64,000 nt of DNA from Micromonospora sp. MP36 (GTDB lineage Bacteria > Actinomycetota > Actinomycetes > Mycobacteriales > Micromonosporaceae). The stretch covers positions 1-64,000 of the forward strand of contig NZ_VSFA01000035.1 of assembly GCF_008119785.1 (NCBI RefSeq), in the 5' to 3' direction. Each line of letters opens with the position of its first letter. The first letter of the stretch is position 1. Position numbers and translations under genes: made by a program. Under the pieces are notes generated by a model. That model did not search any database, had not been told where the DNA came from, and saw only the letters and a list, made by a program, of their open reading frames with translations. Below, in pieces: positions 25,715 through 35,493 of the stretch.

Positions 25715-28513
25715 TCAGGCGGCGGCGTGGTAGGCCAGCACGCCCCGGTTGACGGCGGCGATGGCCTGCCGGGCGGTGGCCCGCAGCTCGGTGGAGGCAC
25801 CACCGGAGTCGGCGAGCTGGCCGAGCAGGTCGACCACCTGCCGCGCCCAGCGGACGAAGTCGCCGGCAGGCATCTCGCCGTCGATCTGGTGGCCGCTGGC
25901 GAGCACCTTGGCGAGGGCCTCCCCGCGCGCCCACCGGTAGATCGGCCAGGCGAACCCGAGGTCGGGCTCCCGGGTGACGGCGAGGCCGCGGCCGGCCTCG
26001 TCCGCCTCGATGTCGCTCCACAGCTTCAGCGTCTCGTCGACCGCGTCGGCGACCGGCCCGCGCGGCAGCGAGGCCCGCTCGTCGACGTCCCGGCGCGCCT
26101 CGAAGACCACCACCGACACGGCGGCGGCCAGCTCGGCCGGGGACAGGCCGTCCCACACCTTGCGCCGCAGGCACTCGGCGACCAGCAGGTCGGCCTCGGT
26201 CCAGATCCGGCCGAGCATCCGGCCGGCGTCGGTGACCTCGCCGTCGGCGGAGAGATAGCCGCGCGCGGTCAGCAGCGCCACGATCCGGTCGAAGGTGCGG
26301 GCCAGCGAACCGGTCCGGCCGGCGACCCGCTGGCGCAGCTCCTCGGTGTCGCGTTCCAGGCGGCGGCGCCGCTCCGCCCAGCGGGCGTGCTCCTCCCGAT
26401 CGGCGCAGGCGTGGCAGGGGTGCCGGCGCAGCTCGGCGCGGAGCTGGCTGAGCCGGTGGTCCTCGCCGACCGCCTGCCGGGAACGCCCGCCCCGCCGGCC
26501 GCCGTGCCGGTCCAACCCGGTGCCACTGACCGCTGCGGCGAGATCCCGCCGCGCCGCCGGGGACCGGTGATTGAAGTGCTTGGGCACCCGGATCCGGGCA
26601 AGCACCTCGGCCGGGGTGGTGAAGTCGCCGGGGCTGACCCGCCCGGCCCAGCGGTCCTGAGTCAGCACCAGCGGCCGCGGCTCGCCGAAGCCGCCGGTGG
26701 CCGGGTCGAGCACCACGGCCAGGCCGGCCCGCCGCCCGGAGGGCACCCGGATCACGTCGCCCACCCGCAGCCGCTCCAGCGAGGCGACGGCGGCCGCCTT
26801 GCGCTGGGTCTGCCCCTGCCGGGCCAGCGCGCGCTCCCGGTCGGCGATGGCCACCCGCAGGGCGAAATACTCGTCGAAGTCGCCGTGGTGGCAGGCCGCC
26901 TCCGCGCCGTACGCCTCGATCGTCTCGGTGTTGCGCTGCACCTGCCGGGCCAGGCCGACCACCGACCGGTCCGCCTGAAACTGGGCGAACGACGACTCCA
27001 GCAGCGCCCGGGCCGGCTCCGCGCCGACGCTGCCGACCAGGTTGACGGCCATGTTGTACGACGGCCGGAAGCTGGACCGCAGCGGGTAGGTGCGGGTGGA
27101 GGCCAGGCCGGCGACGTGCCGGGGGTCGGTCTCCGGCGACCAGACCACTACCGCGTGCCCCTCGACGTCGATGCCCCGCCGGCCGGCCCGCCCGGTGAGC
27201 TGCGTGTATTCCCCCGGGGTGAGGTCGACGTGCGCCTCCCCGTTGAACTTCACCAGGCGTTCCAGCACCACGCAGCGGGCCGGCATGTTGATGCCCAGCG
27301 CCAGGGTCTCGGTGGCGAAGACCGCCTTGACCAGGCCACGGACGAACAGCTCCTCGACGACCTCCTTGAACGCGGGCAGCATGCCGGCGTGGTGGGCGGC
27401 GAGCCCCCGCTCCAGACCGTCGAGCCACTCCCAATAGCCCAGCACGGACAGGTCCTCGCCGGGAATCGCGGTGACCCGGGACTCGACCACCCGGCGGATC
27501 TCGGCCCGCTCCTCGGGGGACGTGAGCCGCAGCCCGGCCGCGAGGCACTGCTGCACGGCGGCGTCGCAGCCGGCCCGGCTGAAGATGAACAGGATCGCCG
27601 GGAGCAGCCCCTCCCGGTCGAGCCGGTCGACGATGTCGGGACGCATCGGGCCGCGCCAGCGGGGGCCCCGCCGCCCGAACCCGGGGCCGGCGCTGCGCCC
27701 CTCCCCCAGCTCGAGGCGGCGCATCGTGTCCCGGGTGTAGCGCAGCAGCTCCGGGTGCACGTCGTGCTTGCGGGCGGCGTCGGCGTCGTGGAACAGGTCG
27801 AACATCCGCTTGCCGACCAGCATGTGCTGCCAGAGCGGCACCGGCCGGTGCTCGCTGACCACCACCGCGGTCTCGCCCCGCACGGTGACCAGCCAGTCGG
27901 CGAACTCCTCGGCGTTGGAGACGGTGGCCGACAGCGAGACCAGGGTGACCGAGGCGGGCAGGTGAATGATCACCTCTTCCCACACCCCGCCGCGGAACCG
28001 GTCGGCGAGGTAGTGCACCTCGTCCATCACCACGTAGGCCAGCCCCTCCAGGGTGGCCGAGCCGGCGTAGAGCATGTTGCGCAGCACCTCGGTAGTCATC
28101 ACCACCACGGGCGCGTCGCCGTTGATCGCGTTGTCGCCGGTGAGCAGGCCGACCTGGTCGGCGCCGTAGCGATCCACCAGGTCGTGGTACTTCTGGTTGG
28201 ACAGCGCCTTGATCGGAGTGGTGTAGAAGCACTTGCGCCGAATGGCCGGCTCCTCGCCGCCAGCCGCCGCCGGCCGCCCCGGCGCGCCCCGCAGCGCCAG
28301 GTGCACGGCGAACTCGCCGACCACCGTCTTGCCGGCGCCGGTCGGCGCGCAGACCAGCACCCCGCTGCCCCGCTCCAGGGCCTCGCACGCCTCGCGCTGG
28401 AAGTCGTCGAGATCAAACCCCAGCTCTTGGGCGAATTCGTGCAGGGCCGGGAAGGCGGAGGCCTGCGCGGCCCGGCGGCGCGCCGCGGCGTACCGCTCGG
28501 CGGGGCTCGACAT
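25715..28513 (-). CDS. helY: HelY-type DEAD/DEAH superfamily 2 helicase (Ski2/Mtr4-like)
   Basis: A 932-aa ATP-dependent helicase. Walker A APTGAGKT is at residues 56-63, DEVHYL at about 163-168, and the motif VI region TGRAGRRG near 440. The C-terminal ~170 residues form the DSHCT domain of the Ski2/Mtr4 group, so it probably unwinds RNA during decay. The ATG at 28513 follows TAATCT by 7 nt. The nearby GGAGG is too close to the ATG to act as a normal ribosome site, so the start is probably leaderless. The gene is normally downstream of tatC; here seven other genes lie between. Confidence 0.93.
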   Translation of the reverse strand: MSSPAERYAAARRRAAQASAFPALHEFAQELGFDLDDFQREACEALERGSGVLVCAPTGAGKTVVGEFAVHLALRGAPGRPAAAGGEEPAIRRKCFYTTPIKALSNQKYHDLVDRYGADQVGLLTGDNAINGDAPVVVMTTEVLRNMLYAGSATLEGLAYVVMDEVHYLADRFRGGVWEEVIIHLPASVTLVSLSATVSNAEEFADWLVTVRGETAVVVSEHRPVPLWQHMLVGKRMFDLFHDADAARKHDVHPELLRYTRDTMRRLELGEGRSAGPGFGRRGPRWRGPMRPDIVDRLDREGLLPAILFIFSRAGCDAAVQQCLAAGLRLTSPEERAEIRRVVESRVTAIPGEDLSVLGYWEWLDGLERGLAAHHAGMLPAFKEVVEELFVRGLVKAVFATETLALGINMPARCVVLERLVKFNGEAHVDLTPGEYTQLTGRAGRRGIDVEGHAVVVWSPETDPRHVAGLASTRTYPLRSSFRPSYNMAVNLVGSVGAEPARALLESSFAQFQADRSVVGLARQVQRNTETIEAYGAEAACHHGDFDEYFALRVAIADRERALARQGQTQRKAAAVASLERLRVGDVIRVPSGRRAGLAVVLDPATGGFGEPRPLVLTQDRWAGRVSPGDFTTPAEVLARIRVPKHFNHRSPAARRDLAAAVSGTGLDRHGGRRGGRSRQAVGEDHRLSQLRAELRRHPCHACADREEHARWAERRRRLERDTEELRQRVAGRTGSLARTFDRIVALLTARGYLSADGEVTDAGRMLGRIWTEADLLVAECLRRKVWDGLSPAELAAAVSVVVFEARRDVDERASLPRGPVADAVDETLKLWSDIEADEAGRGLAVTREPDLGFAWPIYRWARGEALAKVLASGHQIDGEMPAGDFVRWARQVVDLLGQLADSGGASTELRATARQAIAAVNRGVLAYHAAA

Positions 28514-28599
28514 GCCTCCAAGATTAATCGGTACGGCCGACGACCACCGGCCAAGGCCGTCCGGCAGGACGGTCGGAGCGGGTCGGTAGGGTGCACGAC

Positions 28600-29370
28600 G
28601 TGCCGGACCATGCCGAACCGCCCCAAGCCTCGAGCGGCGCCGACGACGCCGTCCGCCCGAGCACGTCCCGTCGGCCCGTGGAGGCGGTGCTCTTCGACTT
28701 CCACGGCACGCTCGCGCAGGTCGAGGAGCCGCGCGAGTGGGTGCTGGCCGCGGCGGCGGCGTGCGGGGTGGAACTGGACCGGGTCCGGGCCACCGCGCTG
28801 GCCGACCGGCTGCTGACCGCCGGCCGGGCCGGCGGCCCGCTCCCGGCCCGGGTACCGCCCGGGCTCGCCGAGCTGTGGGCCGACCGTGATCTCTACCCGC
28901 ACGCCCACCGGGGCGCGTACACCGGGCTCGCCGAGACGGTCGACGCCGGCATCGAGGGGTTCGCCGACGCGCTCTACGACCGGCTGCTGATCCCCGACGG
29001 CTGGGTGCCGTACCCGGACACCGAGGCGGTGCTGACCGCGCTGCGGGCCGCCGGGGTGAAGGTGGCGGTGGTCAGCAACATCGGCTTCGACCTCCGGCCG
29101 CTCTTCGCCGCCTGGAAGCTGGACGGGCTGATCGACGCGTACGCCCTGTCGTACGAGGTGGGGCGCTGCAAGCCGGACCCAGGGATCTTCTGGCGGGCGT
29201 GCGGGATGCTCGGCGTCGACCCGGAGCGGGCGCTGATGGTGGGCGACACTCCCGCCGACGCGGGGGCCGTGCGGGCCGGCTGCGCCGTGCTGGTGCTGCC
29301 CTGCGCCGACGCCGGCGCCCCCAACGGGCTCGGCGCCGTCCTCGACCTCGCCCTGCCCACCGAGGCATGA
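28600..29370 (+). CDS. HAD-superfamily hydrolase
   Basis: A 256-aa phosphatase-like protein. Motif I is FDFHGTLAQ, in which the usual second Asp of DxDGT is His; motif II is VVSNIG; the motif III Lys is in CKPDPGIF; motif IV is MVGDTPADAG. The cap domain is helical. The D-to-H change in motif I is seen in some HAD subfamilies and may alter chemistry. The start is GTG 28600, which follows TAGGGT by 7 nt (leaderless); the ~20 N-terminal residues before the domain are disordered. Substrate unknown. Confidence 0.88.
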   Translation: MPDHAEPPQASSGADDAVRPSTSRRPVEAVLFDFHGTLAQVEEPREWVLAAAAACGVELDRVRATALADRLLTAGRAGGPLPARVPPGLAELWADRDLYPHAHRGAYTGLAETVDAGIEGFADALYDRLLIPDGWVPYPDTEAVLTALRAAGVKVAVVSNIGFDLRPLFAAWKLDGLIDAYALSYEVGRCKPDPGIFWRACGMLGVDPERALMVGDTPADAGAVRAGCAVLVLPCADAGAPNGLGAVLDLALPTEA

Positions 29371-29398
29371 TCCATCCGAGCCCGGGGACGCGGCAGGG

Positions 29399-30355
29399 AT
29401 GCCCGGACCGCGCCGGCTCGACGTCCCGGTGAACAGCCGCCGGCTCGACGGCGGCCAGCTGGGCGGGGTCGGCCTGGTGCTCGGCGGGGCGCTGTCGGTG
29501 CAGTTCGGGTCGGCGGTCGCCGCGCTGCTCTTCCCGCACACCGGGGTGGCCGGGGCCGTGACCCTGCGGCTGGGCATCGGCGCGCTGCTGATGCTGGCCG
29601 GGTGCCGGCCGCGGCTGCGCGGGCACGGCCGCGCCGACTGGATCGCCGTGCTCGCCTTCGGGCTGGCCCTGGCCGGGATGAACTCGATCTTCTACCAGGC
29701 CATCAACCGGATCCCGCTGGGGCCGGCGGTGACGCTGGAGGTCCTCGGGCCGCTGGCGCTGTCCGTGCTCACCGCCCGCCGTCGGGCCGCCTGGTGGTGG
29801 GCCGGGCTGGCCCTGGCCGGGGTGGCCCTGCTCGGGCAGGGCGGCTTCGCGCGGCTGGACCCGGTGGGCGCGGGGCTGGCGCTGGCCGCGGGCACGATGT
29901 GGGCGGCGTACATCGTCTGCTCGGCACGGGTGGGCGGACGATTCCCCCGCGCCGACGGGCTGGCCCTGGCGCTGGCGGTGGCGGCCCTGGTCACCCTGCC
30001 GATCGGGCTGGTCGGGTCGGGCAGCCGGCTCTGGCACCCGGCGGTGCTGGGGCTCGGCACCGGACTGGCGCTGCTCGCCTCGGTGCTGCCGTACACCCTG
30101 GAGCTGCTGGCGCTGCGGCGGTTGCCCACCGCGACCTTCGCGGTGTTGATGAGCCTGGGGCCGGCGATCGCCGCGCTGGCCGGCTGGCTGGTCCTCGACC
30201 AGCAGCTGCACCCGCTGGAGGTCCTCGCGATCGGCCTGGTCATCGCCGCCAGCGTCGGCGCGGTCCGGGCCGGCAGCCCGGCCACCGCGCCCGCCGAGGT
30301 CACCCCCGGCGACCCGGTCAGCGAAGCAGCCGCACCGCCGCCGGCACCGCGCTGA
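29399..30355 (+). CDS. EamA/RhtA-like transporter (DMT superfamily)
   Basis: A 318-aa protein with ten transmembrane segments in two EamA repeats. QFGSAVAALLFPHTG and the segment MNSIFYQAINRIPLGPAVTLEVLGPLAL resemble RhtA-type amino acid/threonine exporters. It begins 28 nt after the HAD gene and is likely co-transcribed. The start is ATG at 29399 with a weak GGCAGGG; GTG at 29429 is possible. Its 3' end overlaps the convergent lipid kinase gene by 38 nt. Confidence 0.87.
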   Translation: MPGPRRLDVPVNSRRLDGGQLGGVGLVLGGALSVQFGSAVAALLFPHTGVAGAVTLRLGIGALLMLAGCRPRLRGHGRADWIAVLAFGLALAGMNSIFYQAINRIPLGPAVTLEVLGPLALSVLTARRRAAWWWAGLALAGVALLGQGGFARLDPVGAGLALAAGTMWAAYIVCSARVGGRFPRADGLALALAVAALVTLPIGLVGSGSRLWHPAVLGLGTGLALLASVLPYTLELLALRRLPTATFAVLMSLGPAIAALAGWLVLDQQLHPLEVLAIGLVIAASVGAVRAGSPATAPAEVTPGDPVSEAAAPPPAPR

Positions 30356-31235
30356 TCCGCACCGGCAGGTCGAACGCCCGCTCCCCGTCCACGTACGTGG
30401 TGATGCCGGCCGCGTCCAGCTCCACCGTGCGGGCCCGGTAGCTGCGCACGAGCGGATGGTCGACGTGGGTGCCCTGGTAGATGCGGGGCTTCACCCGGAT
30501 CAGGGTGCGCCGGTCGAACCGTCCGCCGACCACCACGTCCAGCAGCCCGTCCGTCGGGTCGGCGGCCGGGCAGATCCGCATCCCGCCGCCGTAGCTGGCG
30601 CAGTTGCCGACCGCGACGAGCACCCCGTCCACCTCGTGCTCCTCGCCGTCGAGGCGCAGCCGGTAGCGGCGCGGCCGCAGCCGGGCCAGCTCGACCAGGA
30701 TCGCCAGGTCGTAGCGGCGAGGGCCGCGCGGCCAACGCATCCGGTTGGCCCGCTCGTTGACGATCGCGTCGAAGCCGGCCGCCAGCACCGCCCCGTACCA
30801 GCGGACGGCGCCGTCGGCGGCGGTCAGCCGGGCCAGGTCGACGGGGTGGATCCGGCCGTCCCGCAACGCCTCGACGATCACCTCGACGGCCGCGACCGGG
30901 TCGGTGGGGAACCCGGTGTCGGCGGCGAAGTCGTTACCCGTGCCGGCGGGGACCGGGCCGAACGGCACCGCCGTACCGGCGACGGCCTGCAACGCCCGGT
31001 GAACCGTGCCGTCCCCGCCGACCGCCACCAGGGCGGCGGCGCCGTCGGTGACCGCGGCGTGGCAGGCCGCCTCCGCCTCCTCCGGGGTGCCCGCCTCCAG
31101 CAGCCGGACCGGCCGGCCCGCGCCCGCCAGCCGGTCCACCAGCCGGGGCAGCAGGCCACGATGCCGCCCCCGGCCGGCGCTCGGGTTGGCGAGCACGGCG
31201 ACGGGGCCGGGCGGAACAAGATCGTGCGCGGTCAC
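30318..31235 (-). CDS. Diacylglycerol kinase-family lipid kinase
   Basis: A 305-aa kinase of the DAGK/YegS/LCB5 family. LANPSAGRGRH is the nucleotide-binding start, GGDGTVHRAL the conserved loop, and PVPAGTGNDFA the substrate/ATP region. It phosphorylates a lipid such as diacylglycerol or a related alcohol at the membrane. I take GTG 31235 as start because it follows TACGGT by 7 nt (leaderless) and begins right before the first beta strand. Its end overlaps the EamA gene tail to tail. Confidence 0.9.
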   Translation of the reverse strand: MTAHDLVPPGPVAVLANPSAGRGRHRGLLPRLVDRLAGAGRPVRLLEAGTPEEAEAACHAAVTDGAAALVAVGGDGTVHRALQAVAGTAVPFGPVPAGTGNDFAADTGFPTDPVAAVEVIVEALRDGRIHPVDLARLTAADGAVRWYGAVLAAGFDAIVNERANRMRWPRGPRRYDLAILVELARLRPRRYRLRLDGEEHEVDGVLVAVGNCASYGGGMRICPAADPTDGLLDVVVGGRFDRRTLIRVKPRIYQGTHVDHPLVRSYRARTVELDAAGITTYVDGERAFDLPVRISAVPAAVRLLR

Positions 31236-31362
31236 GGCGAGCACCGTACGGCACGACCCGCCCCGCTCACCAGGGGAGACAGCCCCCCGTTGGCGGGTCG
31301 TGGGAGGCCGGGTGGCGGTGAAGCCGGCGGCGTCCACAGTGCCGCGCGCACCACACCGGCAG

Positions 31363-32406
31363 TCAAAAGGTGATGCGCACCTTCAGCGCGGTGCGCTCAT
31401 CCATCGCCCGGTAGCCGTCCGGCACCCCATCGAGGGTCACCGACCGGTCGAAGACCGGGGACGGGTCGATGGTGCCGTCGAGCACGTCCGCGAGCAGCTC
31501 CGGCAGGTACGCGCGGGCCGGCGCCACGCCGCCAGCGAGGGCCACGTTGCGGTTGAACATCTGCCGGATGACGACGCCCGCGCTACCACCGTGTGGGACG
31601 CCGACGTAGCCGACCGTGCCGCCGTCGCGGGCGATCGAGATCGCCGTACGCATCGACTGCTCCGTGCCCACCGCCTCCAGCACGGCGTGCGCGCCCTGCC
31701 CCTTGGTCAGCTCCCGGACGGCGGCGACCGCCGCGTCGCCCCGCTCGGCGACCACGTCGGTGGCCCCGAACAGCCGCGCGATGTCGGTGCGGGCGGGGTG
31801 CCGGCCCAGCGCGATGATCTGCTCGGCGCCGAGCCGCTTCGCGGCGAGCACCCCGCAGAGGCCGACCGCGCCGTCACCGACGACGGCGACCGTCGCGCCT
31901 GGGCGGACCCGGGCGGCCAGCGCGGCGTGGTGACCGGTGGACATGACGTCGGACAGGGCCAGCATCGCGGTGAGCAGCCGCTCGTCGCCGGCCGCCTCGG
32001 CGGGCAGCTTCACCAGGGTGCCGTCGGCGTACGGGACGCGGACCGCCTCCCCCTGGCCGCCGTCGGAGCCCGGCGAACCCCAGAAGCCGCCGTGCGGGCA
32101 GGAGGTGTGCAGGCCCTCGCGGCAGAAGTCGCAGACGCCGTCGGACCAGACGAACGGGGCCACCACGAGGTCACCCACCCGCACCGAGCTCACCTCGGCG
32201 CCGGTGGCCTCGACCACGCCGAGGAACTCGTGCCCGATCCGCTGCCCGGGCTGCCGCGCGGCCACGCCCCGGTACGCCCACAGGTCGCTGCCGCAGATGC
32301 AGGCGAGCACGACACGGATGACGGCGTCGGTGGGGGTACGGACGGCGGCGTCCGGCACCTCCTCCACCCGGATGTCGTTCGGGCCGTGGATCACGGTGGC
32401 GCGCAT
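31363..32406 (-). CDS. Zinc-dependent alcohol dehydrogenase
   Basis: A 347-aa medium-chain dehydrogenase. The catalytic zinc motif is CGSDLWAYRG, followed by GHEFLGVV. Structural-zinc Cys residues lie in CDFCREGLHTSC. The cofactor fold holds GDGAVGLCG. This subgroup (with PHGGFWGSPGSDGGQGEAVRVP) is common in actinobacteria as a general ADH of unknown substrate. The start is ATG at 32406, with GGGAGG 9-10 nt before. It is monocistronic. Confidence 0.9.
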   Translation of the reverse strand: MRATVIHGPNDIRVEEVPDAAVRTPTDAVIRVVLACICGSDLWAYRGVAARQPGQRIGHEFLGVVEATGAEVSSVRVGDLVVAPFVWSDGVCDFCREGLHTSCPHGGFWGSPGSDGGQGEAVRVPYADGTLVKLPAEAAGDERLLTAMLALSDVMSTGHHAALAARVRPGATVAVVGDGAVGLCGVLAAKRLGAEQIIALGRHPARTDIARLFGATDVVAERGDAAVAAVRELTKGQGAHAVLEAVGTEQSMRTAISIARDGGTVGYVGVPHGGSAGVVIRQMFNRNVALAGGVAPARAYLPELLADVLDGTIDPSPVFDRSVTLDGVPDGYRAMDERTALKVRITF

Positions 32407-32608
32407 GGGCGGTGTCCTCCCGATTGGGCGAGCGTGGGGCCGGCCGGCTGCGGCCGGCGGCGGGGCGAACCCCGCCCCGGGCGAACGCTAAACCCGCCGC
32501 CGGGACGCCGCCATCCGGCACGGCACGCGCATGGCCGGCCTCACCGCCGCCGCCCGATCGCCGCGGATCCCGGCCCGGACCACCCCGCCCGGCACCCGTG
32601 GACGGGCG

Positions 32609-33313
32609 TCAGCGGACGCTGAGCCGCTTGGTCACCGGCTCGACGCCCGGGCCACCGATCTTCAACGTCCAGTCCCCCGCGTCGGCGAGCGACACGATCG
32701 TCTCGGCCGCACCGCCGTTCGGGTCCGCGGTGACCCCGGCGACCTGCTTCCCGGACGGGTCGAGGATCTCCAGCGTCCGCGCCACCGGCGTCTTGTTCTC
32801 CACCTTGAACTGGAGCTTCGCGCCGGGCTCGGCGAACAGCCCGTCGGCGCCCGTGACGGCCTTCGTCGTCACCTCGATCCGGACCTCTCGGTCGTACGTC
32901 GGCTCCACCCCGGCGTTCACCCAGGTCGCGTCGTCGGTGACGGTGATCCTGGTACGGATGCCGTCGCCCTTCTGGCCCGGCTTGCAGGCCAGCTCGTAGA
33001 ACCCGACGGAGAGGTTGGCCCGCAGCTCCCGGGTGAGCCCCGACGAGACGTCCTTCACCTCACCGACCGCCTTGGTGAAGCCGTCGCCCTGCCGGCCGTA
33101 GACGTACACCTCGGTGGTCTGTGACCCCCGGTTGGTCACCAGGAAGGTGGTCGCGCCCGGGGCGAAGCTGGTCGCGGTGATCTCGCAACTGGTGTCGGTG
33201 GCGGTGACCGCGACCTCGACGCCCCTGGGGGCGGCGTCGTCGTCCCCGCAGGCGGTGAGGGCGGCGGTGGCGGCGATCGCGGCGACCACGACGGCGGCGG
33301 TACGGATCTTCAT
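32609..33313 (-). CDS. Cupredoxin-like (EfeO N-terminal type) lipoprotein
   Basis: A 234-aa lipoprotein: signal peptide with lipobox LTAC (Cys about residue 22), then an EfeO-type cupredoxin domain (SFAPGATTFLVTNRGSQTTEVYVYG, then SVGFYELACKPG). A second beta-sandwich with GLFAEPGAKLQFKVENKTPVARTLEIL follows. The M75 peptidase domain of true EfeO is absent. Only part of a copper-site ligand set is visible (Cys in ELACKPG, no clear His), so metal binding is uncertain. The start is ATG at 33313 with GGAGAG. The neighbouring genes do not belong to iron uptake. Confidence 0.75.
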   Translation of the reverse strand: MKIRTAAVVVAAIAATAALTACGDDDAAPRGVEVAVTATDTSCEITATSFAPGATTFLVTNRGSQTTEVYVYGRQGDGFTKAVGEVKDVSSGLTRELRANLSVGFYELACKPGQKGDGIRTRITVTDDATWVNAGVEPTYDREVRIEVTTKAVTGADGLFAEPGAKLQFKVENKTPVARTLEILDPSGKQVAGVTADPNGGAAETIVSLADAGDWTLKIGGPGVEPVTKRLSVR

Positions 33314-33441
33314 CGTCTCTCCGGGGCGCAGGCCAGCGGACTGACCAGAACGGACACCGAGACGCCCGGGCCGCGCCCGGGAAGCCACGGCGAAGTCAGG
33401 TGAGTGTATGTGGGTCGGCGGGGCCCGGTGCGGCAGGGCGG

Positions 33442-35493
33442 TCAGGCCCGGGGGCCGGCCAGCCCGATGCCGATCACGTCGATCCGGCCCCACCGTCCGG
33501 GGACGTCGAGCAGTTCCACCCGACCGAACCGGGGCGGCACCGACGGCGCCATCAGCAGGTGCTCCCCGGACGGCTCGAGCCCGAGCAGGGCGCGCAGCAG
33601 CAGGAAGATGGCACCGGTCGCCATCGCCGCCGGACTGTTCGCGGTCGGGTAGCACACCGGGTAGCGGGTCAGGTCGCGGGGATAGCCGGCGAACGCCTCC
33701 GGCAGCCGGCCGTGGAAGTACCGGGACGCGTCGACCAACGCCTCGGCGATCCGGCCGGCCTCCTCGACCAGCCCGTACCGGCGCAGCCCCCAGGCGATCA
33801 GCGCGTTGTCGAACGGCCACACCGCGCCGAGGTGGTAGCCGAGCGGGTTGTACCGCGCCTGCCCCTCGGCGAGGGTGCGCACGCCCCAGCCGGAGAAGAG
33901 CCGCGGGCCGAGCAGGTGGTGGGCGACCTGCTCAGCCCGCTCCGGCGGCACGATCCCGCTCCACAGCAGGTGGCCCATGTTGGACGCCAACGCGTCGACC
34001 TGCCGGCCGTCGCCGTCCAGGGCGAGCGCGTAGTAGCCCCGGTCGGCGATCCAGAAGTCCCGGTCGAAGCGCTCCCGCAGGGCGGCCGCCTCCCGCTCCA
34101 GCCGCTCGGCATACGCCGGGTCGCCCCAGATCTCCCGGGCCAGCCGGGCCCCGCGCAGCTTCGCGTCGTACGCGTACCCCTGCAGCTCGCAGGTGGCCAC
34201 GGGCGGCCCGGCCAGCCGTCCGTCGGCGTAGCAGATCGCCTCCGGTGAGTCCTTCCAGCCCTGGTTCCGCAGCCCGGTCTGCTCGTTGCGCCGCTGGTAC
34301 CGGACGTAGCCGTCGCCGAGGATGTCGCCGTACTCGTCGATCCACTCCAGCGCCGCGCGGGTTTCCTGCTCGGCCTCCAGCACGAGCCCCGAGTCGCTGG
34401 TCCACCGCTCGTACTCGTCGAGCAGGATCACGTAGAGCGGGGTGGTGTCGGCGCTGCCGTAGTAGGGGGACTCCGGACGTTCCTCGAAGGCCGCCAGTTC
34501 GCTGTAGCGGAACTCGCGCAGGATCTTGCCGGGCTCCTCGTCGCGGAAGTCGTCGAGCACCGTGCCCTGGTCGATGCCGAGCATCCGCAGCGTCGCGTCG
34601 GCCAGTTCCGAAGCCACCGGCAGTGCCTCGAAGCTGGTCAGGATGCTGTCCCGGCCGGTGATGGTGGCGCCCCAGGGCAGGCCGGCGTTGGGCATCGACC
34701 GGTCTGGCAGGGTCAGGGGCGAGTAGCGCAGCGACGCCAGGTCCACCAGGCTGCGCCGGTAGGCCTCGGTCAGCGCGTTCCAGTCGCAGCTGAGCTGGGG
34801 CGCCCGGTCCAGCCACACCGCCAGGTCCTGCTGCCGCTCGGCGGCGCTGCGCCGGGGGCGCCGATCCAGCTGCTCCCGGATGTCCCGGCCGTCGGGGCGC
34901 AGCACCAGCGACTGCGCCCGCAGGGTGGTCGTCCAGCCCTGCTTGGGAGCCACCCGCACCGTGTACGTCAGCCCGCGCTCGTCGATGCGCGCCGGCTCGC
35001 TGCTCCAGACCAGGGTCTCGCGTTGATACCGGTCCCGCAGGTAGCCGAGACGCAGGCGACCGTCCTCGATCCGCTGGTAGAACCGTCCCGGCGGGGTGCG
35101 CTCCTGATCGATCGCCCTGATCGGTGCGAAGTCGCTCGCCACATCGAGCCGTACGGTGAAGTCCACCGGCTCACGGTCGTGGTTGAGGACAGTCAGCCGC
35201 TCCTCGAACAACCCACCGGTGATGGAGCGTTCCCGGATCACCGAGGACTTGGCATCCACGTAGTGGGTCGGAGCGCCTGGCACGAGGAAGAACCGCAACG
35301 TGACGTGGTCCCGCTCGGCCATCGAGAGCGCATGCAGCCGGTCGCCGTCGAGGGTGAGCCGCCACAGCGACAGGAAGCGGGTGTCGAAGTCGAAGAATCC
35401 GGACGGGTTGCCGACCGTCGCCTCGATGTCGCCGCTGTCGTCGCTGACCACGAAGATGTTGCCGTCCAGGACGCGGACCAGGTTCGACTTCAT
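33442..35493 (-). CDS. Glycogen-debranching-type glycoside hydrolase
   Basis: A 683-aa cytoplasmic protein. Residues about 1-190 are the GDE N-terminal bis-type domain (DDSGDIEATVGNPSGFFDFDTRFL). The remainder is an (alpha/alpha)6 barrel of the amylo-alpha-1,6-glucosidase class (PNAGLPWGATITGRDSILTS, QGWKDSPEAI, YNPLGYHLGAVWPFDNALIA). The acidic residues in these motifs are candidate catalytic ones. It may release sugars from a branched glucan or glycoside. The start ATG 35493 overlaps the stop of the SCP2-like gene (ATGA), so the two are coupled. Confidence 0.87.
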   Translation of the reverse strand: MKSNLVRVLDGNIFVVSDDSGDIEATVGNPSGFFDFDTRFLSLWRLTLDGDRLHALSMAERDHVTLRFFLVPGAPTHYVDAKSSVIRERSITGGLFEERLTVLNHDREPVDFTVRLDVASDFAPIRAIDQERTPPGRFYQRIEDGRLRLGYLRDRYQRETLVWSSEPARIDERGLTYTVRVAPKQGWTTTLRAQSLVLRPDGRDIREQLDRRPRRSAAERQQDLAVWLDRAPQLSCDWNALTEAYRRSLVDLASLRYSPLTLPDRSMPNAGLPWGATITGRDSILTSFEALPVASELADATLRMLGIDQGTVLDDFRDEEPGKILREFRYSELAAFEERPESPYYGSADTTPLYVILLDEYERWTSDSGLVLEAEQETRAALEWIDEYGDILGDGYVRYQRRNEQTGLRNQGWKDSPEAICYADGRLAGPPVATCELQGYAYDAKLRGARLAREIWGDPAYAERLEREAAALRERFDRDFWIADRGYYALALDGDGRQVDALASNMGHLLWSGIVPPERAEQVAHHLLGPRLFSGWGVRTLAEGQARYNPLGYHLGAVWPFDNALIAWGLRRYGLVEEAGRIAEALVDASRYFHGRLPEAFAGYPRDLTRYPVCYPTANSPAAMATGAIFLLLRALLGLEPSGEHLLMAPSVPPRFGRVELLDVPGRWGRIDVIGIGLAGPRA

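Noticed and set aside
28514..28525. GGAGG before helY as a normal ribosome site
   Set aside because: Only one base separates it from the ATG; TAATCT at the right distance for a leaderless transcript explains the start better.
25475..28816. 1113-codon open frame opposite helY
   Set aside because: Pro/Arg/Gly-rich artefact of high GC; HelY on the other strand has all helicase motifs.
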